NCBI GenBank assembly: GCA_035655455.1
Contig: DASRUL010000010.1
Span: 1-6,906 of the forward strand
DNA: 6,906 bases
From: JAHFKM01 sp035655455
GTDB lineage: Archaea > Nanobdellota > Nanobdellia > SCGC-AAA011-G17 > GW2011-AR18
Reading direction: 5' to 3'
The notes below the pieces were generated by a model, which ran no database searches, was not told the DNA's origin, and worked only from the letters and a program-made list of their open reading frames with translations. Position 1 is the stretch's first letter; the number at the start of each line of letters is the position of its first letter. Positions 5,405-6,906 of this stretch are shown here, piece after piece. The position numbers and the translations under genes are program-made.

Positions 5405-5423
5405 AAAGAAATAAAAAAGAGAA
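5405..5423 (-). terminator. T-rich terminator of the small reversed gene
   Basis: On the minus strand the sequence after the stop at 5430 contains TTCTCTTTTTTATTTC. The outer TTCTCTT and AAGAGAA arms (5397-5403 and 5417-5423) could form a weak 7-bp hairpin. Either would end the reversed transcript before it runs into spt5. Confidence 0.4.
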
Positions 5424-5429
5424 TGAGCA

Positions 5430-5720
5430 TTAATCGTTAATGAGGCTTGTGAAGAAAGGGAAAGGTGCCTTGTCAAGTTCTCTTGCTGTCTCTTGCGCGA
5501 ATTGTTTTCTTTTTTCTCGGAGCTCATTTGAAAATGCTTCCTGTTCTTTGGCGCGGTAGTGTGATATCGCATTAAAAACAATGATTTCTTTGGGGAGAGA
5601 GTGAAAGCCCCAAGCGTCCAGAAGTGAATGCCTAAATTTTTCGAGTTTTCTTTCAATGCCCCGCTCTCTGTTCCTCTTCCACTTGAGGTAAGCTTCTAGT
5701 CTCGTTCTTCTCTGGCCCAT
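5430..5720 (-). CDS. Small basic protein of unknown function between spt5 and rpl11
   Basis: The gene encodes 96 residues, rich in Arg, Lys and Glu, predicted helical, with no signal peptide or membrane segment. I do not recognise the family. The N-terminal 30 residues are very basic (MGQRRTRLEAYLKWKRNRERG), which would suit nucleic-acid or ribosome binding. A central segment has aromatic and hydrophobic residues (LLDAWGFHSLPKEIIVFNAI), followed by a charged helix (AKEQEAFSNELREKRKQFAQE). It is judged real because codon use looks ordinary, a TATA box lies about 27 bases before the ATG, a T-rich stretch follows the stop, and no plus-strand gene competes. The evidence is indirect, and a chance frame in a 530-base spacer cannot be excluded. 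Confidence 0.6.
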   Translation of the reverse strand: MGQRRTRLEAYLKWKRNRERGIERKLEKFRHSLLDAWGFHSLPKEIIVFNAISHYRAKEQEAFSNELREKRKQFAQETARELDKAPFPFFTSLIND

Positions 5721-5742
5721 ATTATAGTGGAGAAAAGAAAAG

Positions 5743-5752
5743 TTTTTAAAAA
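5743..5752 (-). promoter_or_regulatory. TATA box of the small reversed gene
   Basis: TTTTTAAAAA, a perfect palindrome, is centred about 27 bases before the ATG at 5720, the spacing expected for a leaderless archaeal transcript. It lies about 20 bases from the opposing L11 TATA box, so the two promoters are divergent and close enough to interfere. Confidence 0.5.
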
Positions 5753-5764
5753 TGGCAAAGGTAG

Positions 5765-5773
5765 TTTTATAAA
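5765..5773 (+). promoter_or_regulatory. TATA box of rpl11
   Basis: TTTTATAAA is centred 28 bases before the L11 ATG, so the message should be leaderless or nearly so. Its presence shows that rpl11 is transcribed independently of secE–spt5. Confidence 0.65.
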
Positions 5774-5796
5774 TCCTAGGCTCTTGCGTTTTTTCT

Positions 5797-6507
5797 ATGG
5801 CGAAGAAGATTGTTGTTGAGCTGATGGTTGATGGTGGGAAAGCTGCTGCTGGCGCTCAGCTTGGAGGCACGTTAGGCCCGCTGAAGATGAATCTTGGTCA
5901 GGTTGTTGCGGATATTAACAAGAGAACAGAGATCTTCAAGGGGATGAAAGTTCCTGTGAAGTTGGAAGTGAATCCTGAGACAAAAGAGTATGCGATGTCT
6001 ATTGGAACGCCTCCAGTCTCTCAGTTGATTGGGAAGGAGGCTGGTGTTGAGAAAGGATCCGGTGAGCCGAATGTGAATAAGGCAGGTGTTATTGCGATGG
6101 AGCAAGTGATTAAGATTGCAAAGATGAAGGCTGATTCTCTGATTGTGAAGGATGTAAAAGCAGGTGTGAAAACTGTGATTGGTTCTTGTCGCTCGATGGG
6201 GATTCTTGTTGAAGGAAAAGAGCCGGCTGAGATGATGAAAGAACTGAACGCTGGCACGTATGATACAATGATCAAAGCTGAAAATGTGGAGATTTCTGAT
6301 CCTGAAAAGAAAGCTCGTTTTAAAGATCTTGGGAAGGAATTGTCTGAGAAGATGAGGCAGGTTGCGAAGGCGAAAGCTGAGGCGAAGGCTGCTGCTGAGG
6401 CGAGTGCTACTGCGGCTGCGGCTGCTGGTGCTGCTCCTGCCGCTGCATCGCCTGGGAAAGTTGCTGCTGCACCTGCTTCCGGAAAAGGATCTCCTGCCAA
6501 AAAATAG
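5797..6507 (+). CDS. rpl11: Large ribosomal subunit protein L11 (uL11) with a long C-terminal extension
   Basis: L11 forms the base of the ribosomal stalk and binds 23S rRNA at the factor-binding centre. The N-terminal domain (1-70) carries LGPLKMNLGQVVADINKRT and FKGMKVPVKL. The rRNA-binding C-terminal domain (about 71-155) carries GIEKGSGEP-like VEKGSGEPNVNKAG, AKMKADSL and VIGSCRSMGILVEG. The protein has 236 residues against about 160 in typical archaeal L11. The extra part starts near 160 and from 189 on is almost only Ala, Lys, Pro, Gly and Ser. The N-terminal loop reads GAQLGGTLGPLKMN where relatives have PPLGPALGPLGVN, so conserved prolines are missing. The gene has its own promoter and is followed by a C39-like gene rather than the usual rpl1. 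Confidence 0.95.
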   Translation: MAKKIVVELMVDGGKAAAGAQLGGTLGPLKMNLGQVVADINKRTEIFKGMKVPVKLEVNPETKEYAMSIGTPPVSQLIGKEAGVEKGSGEPNVNKAGVIAMEQVIKIAKMKADSLIVKDVKAGVKTVIGSCRSMGILVEGKEPAEMMKELNAGTYDTMIKAENVEISDPEKKARFKDLGKELSEKMRQVAKAKAEAKAAAEASATAAAAAGAAPAAASPGKVAAAPASGKGSPAKK

Positions 6508-6542
6508 AAAAGTTCTTTAGGTTCTTGAAAAGAGTTTTTAAA

Positions 6543-6906
6543 ATGAGATCGGTTGTTCAAGAAGATTATCTAGGATGTAGTGTTGCGTGTGTTGCATTTC
6601 TTTGTGAGGAGAATTATCAAAGCGCAAAGAGAAAATATTTCAGAGGGTTGGGTGATGCTGGTAAAACGGGTTTTTATTGCAGGGATATTGTAAAGGCTTT
6701 GGCTCGTGCAGGAAAAAGGTGCCAGTGCAAATACGTGAAAAGAAAAAGAAGATGGAAGGATGGAACAATAGTGTTTGTCAGAAGGGATAAAAAGTATCCT
6801 AAAGGCCACTATCTTGTGAAAACGGCGAGAGGGTGGATGGATCCTTGGATTAATTTTTCAGTTGAAAGACCTTTGAAAGAAAAAGCAAGATCTGGATTCC
6901 GAAAGA
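6543..6906 (+). CDS. C39-like (papain-fold) cysteine peptidase domain protein, 3' end outside window
   Basis: The frame opens at ATG 6543 and stays open to the last base (121 full codons). The layout matches the C39 peptidase-like fold: Gln6 (oxyanion hole) and Cys12 in QEDYLGCSVACVAFL, Gly43-Phe-Tyr with RDIVKALARAG (47-57), then His89 in GHYLV and Asp100 in MDPW. Spacing of Gln, Cys, His and Asp is as expected for an active enzyme, although the Cys is followed by Ser instead of the usual Gly. There is no signal peptide or membrane segment in the visible part, and the protein is Lys/Arg-rich with six cysteines. It lies 35 bases after rpl11 on the same strand and could be co-transcribed. A TATA-like GTTTTTAAAA abuts the ATG, too close to serve it in leaderless mode. 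The start is favoured because it keeps Gln6. It could be a non-catalytic relative; the substrate is unknown. Confidence 0.65.
   Translation, partial: MRSVVQEDYLGCSVACVAFLCEENYQSAKRKYFRGLGDAGKTGFYCRDIVKALARAGKRCQCKYVKRKRRWKDGTIVFVRRDKKYPKGHYLVKTARGWMDPWINFSVERPLKEKARSGFRK

Noticed and set aside
5752..5772. Plus-strand mini-frame ATGGCAAAGGTAGTTTTATAA (MAKVVL) whose start resembles the L11 N-terminus
   Set aside because: The similarity to MAKKIVVEL is only a few residues, it overlaps both TATA boxes, and the stop is after six codons. I could not distinguish a relic of duplication from chance.
6021..6560. Long minus-strand frame (179 codons) opposite the L11 3' half
   Set aside because: It is the reverse reading of the Ala-codon-rich L11 tail and gives a low-complexity Ala/Phe/Ser protein; L11 on the plus strand is certain.
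6570..6809. Minus-strand frame of 79 codons near the right edge
   Set aside because: It is antisense to the C39-like frame, which has ordered catalytic-type residues, and it has no promoter or recognisable content.
1..6906. CRISPR arrays, insertion sequences, att sites or a defence system
   Set aside because: No regularly spaced repeats, transposase or integrase motifs, or terminal inverted repeats were seen. Although a tRNA gene is present, no duplicated tRNA 3' end marks an integration.

Overview
The window is archaeal. The evidence is an archaeal-type NAC protein (NAC plus UBA domains), a SecE–Spt5 pair, an archaeal-type ribosomal protein L11, an RNA 3'-phosphate cyclase, a tRNA with an archaeal bulge-helix-bulge intron, and TATA boxes centred about 26-31 bases before many start codons, which implies largely leaderless transcripts. 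The compact layout, the chelatase-like AAA/VWA pair and the divergent L11 would fit a DPANN lineage such as a Woesearchaeota-like genome. That placement is inference; no 16S gene is present.

Layout, left to right. (1) 1-432, plus: the C-terminal part of RtcA, entering from outside the window. (2) 446-538, minus: tRNA-His(GUG) with an apparent 21-nt intron inside the T-loop; it was found by folding the reverse strand. (3) 684-2228, minus: a three-gene operon with overlapping ends, NAC, then a 144-residue helical protein of unknown function, then a MinD-family ATPase. (4) 2290-4468, minus: an operon of a MoxR/ChlI-type AAA+ ATPase followed by a VWA (MIDAS) protein. (5) 4469-4575: a divergent promoter region. 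(6) 4576-5262, plus: secE and spt5, abutting. (7) 5430-5720, minus: a small basic protein of unknown function with its own promoter, sitting between spt5 and rpl11. (8) 5797-6507, plus: L11 with an unusual Ala/Lys/Pro-rich tail. (9) 6543-6906, plus: the start of a gene that runs off the window and looks like a C39-type (papain-fold) cysteine peptidase.

How the genes relate. Several products act at or near the ribosome: NAC on nascent chains, SecE in the translocon, Spt5 on RNA polymerase, L11 at the factor-binding centre, and tRNA-His. The AAA+/VWA pair probably forms a metal-dependent remodelling machine. No large chelatase subunit is visible here, so a tetrapyrrole role is not supported.

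The most notable observations are the T-loop intron in tRNA-His together with its U73 discriminator, the modified L11 (lost prolines in the N-terminal loop and a long low-complexity tail), the NAC–unknown–MinD operon, and the C39-like open reading frame at the right edge.
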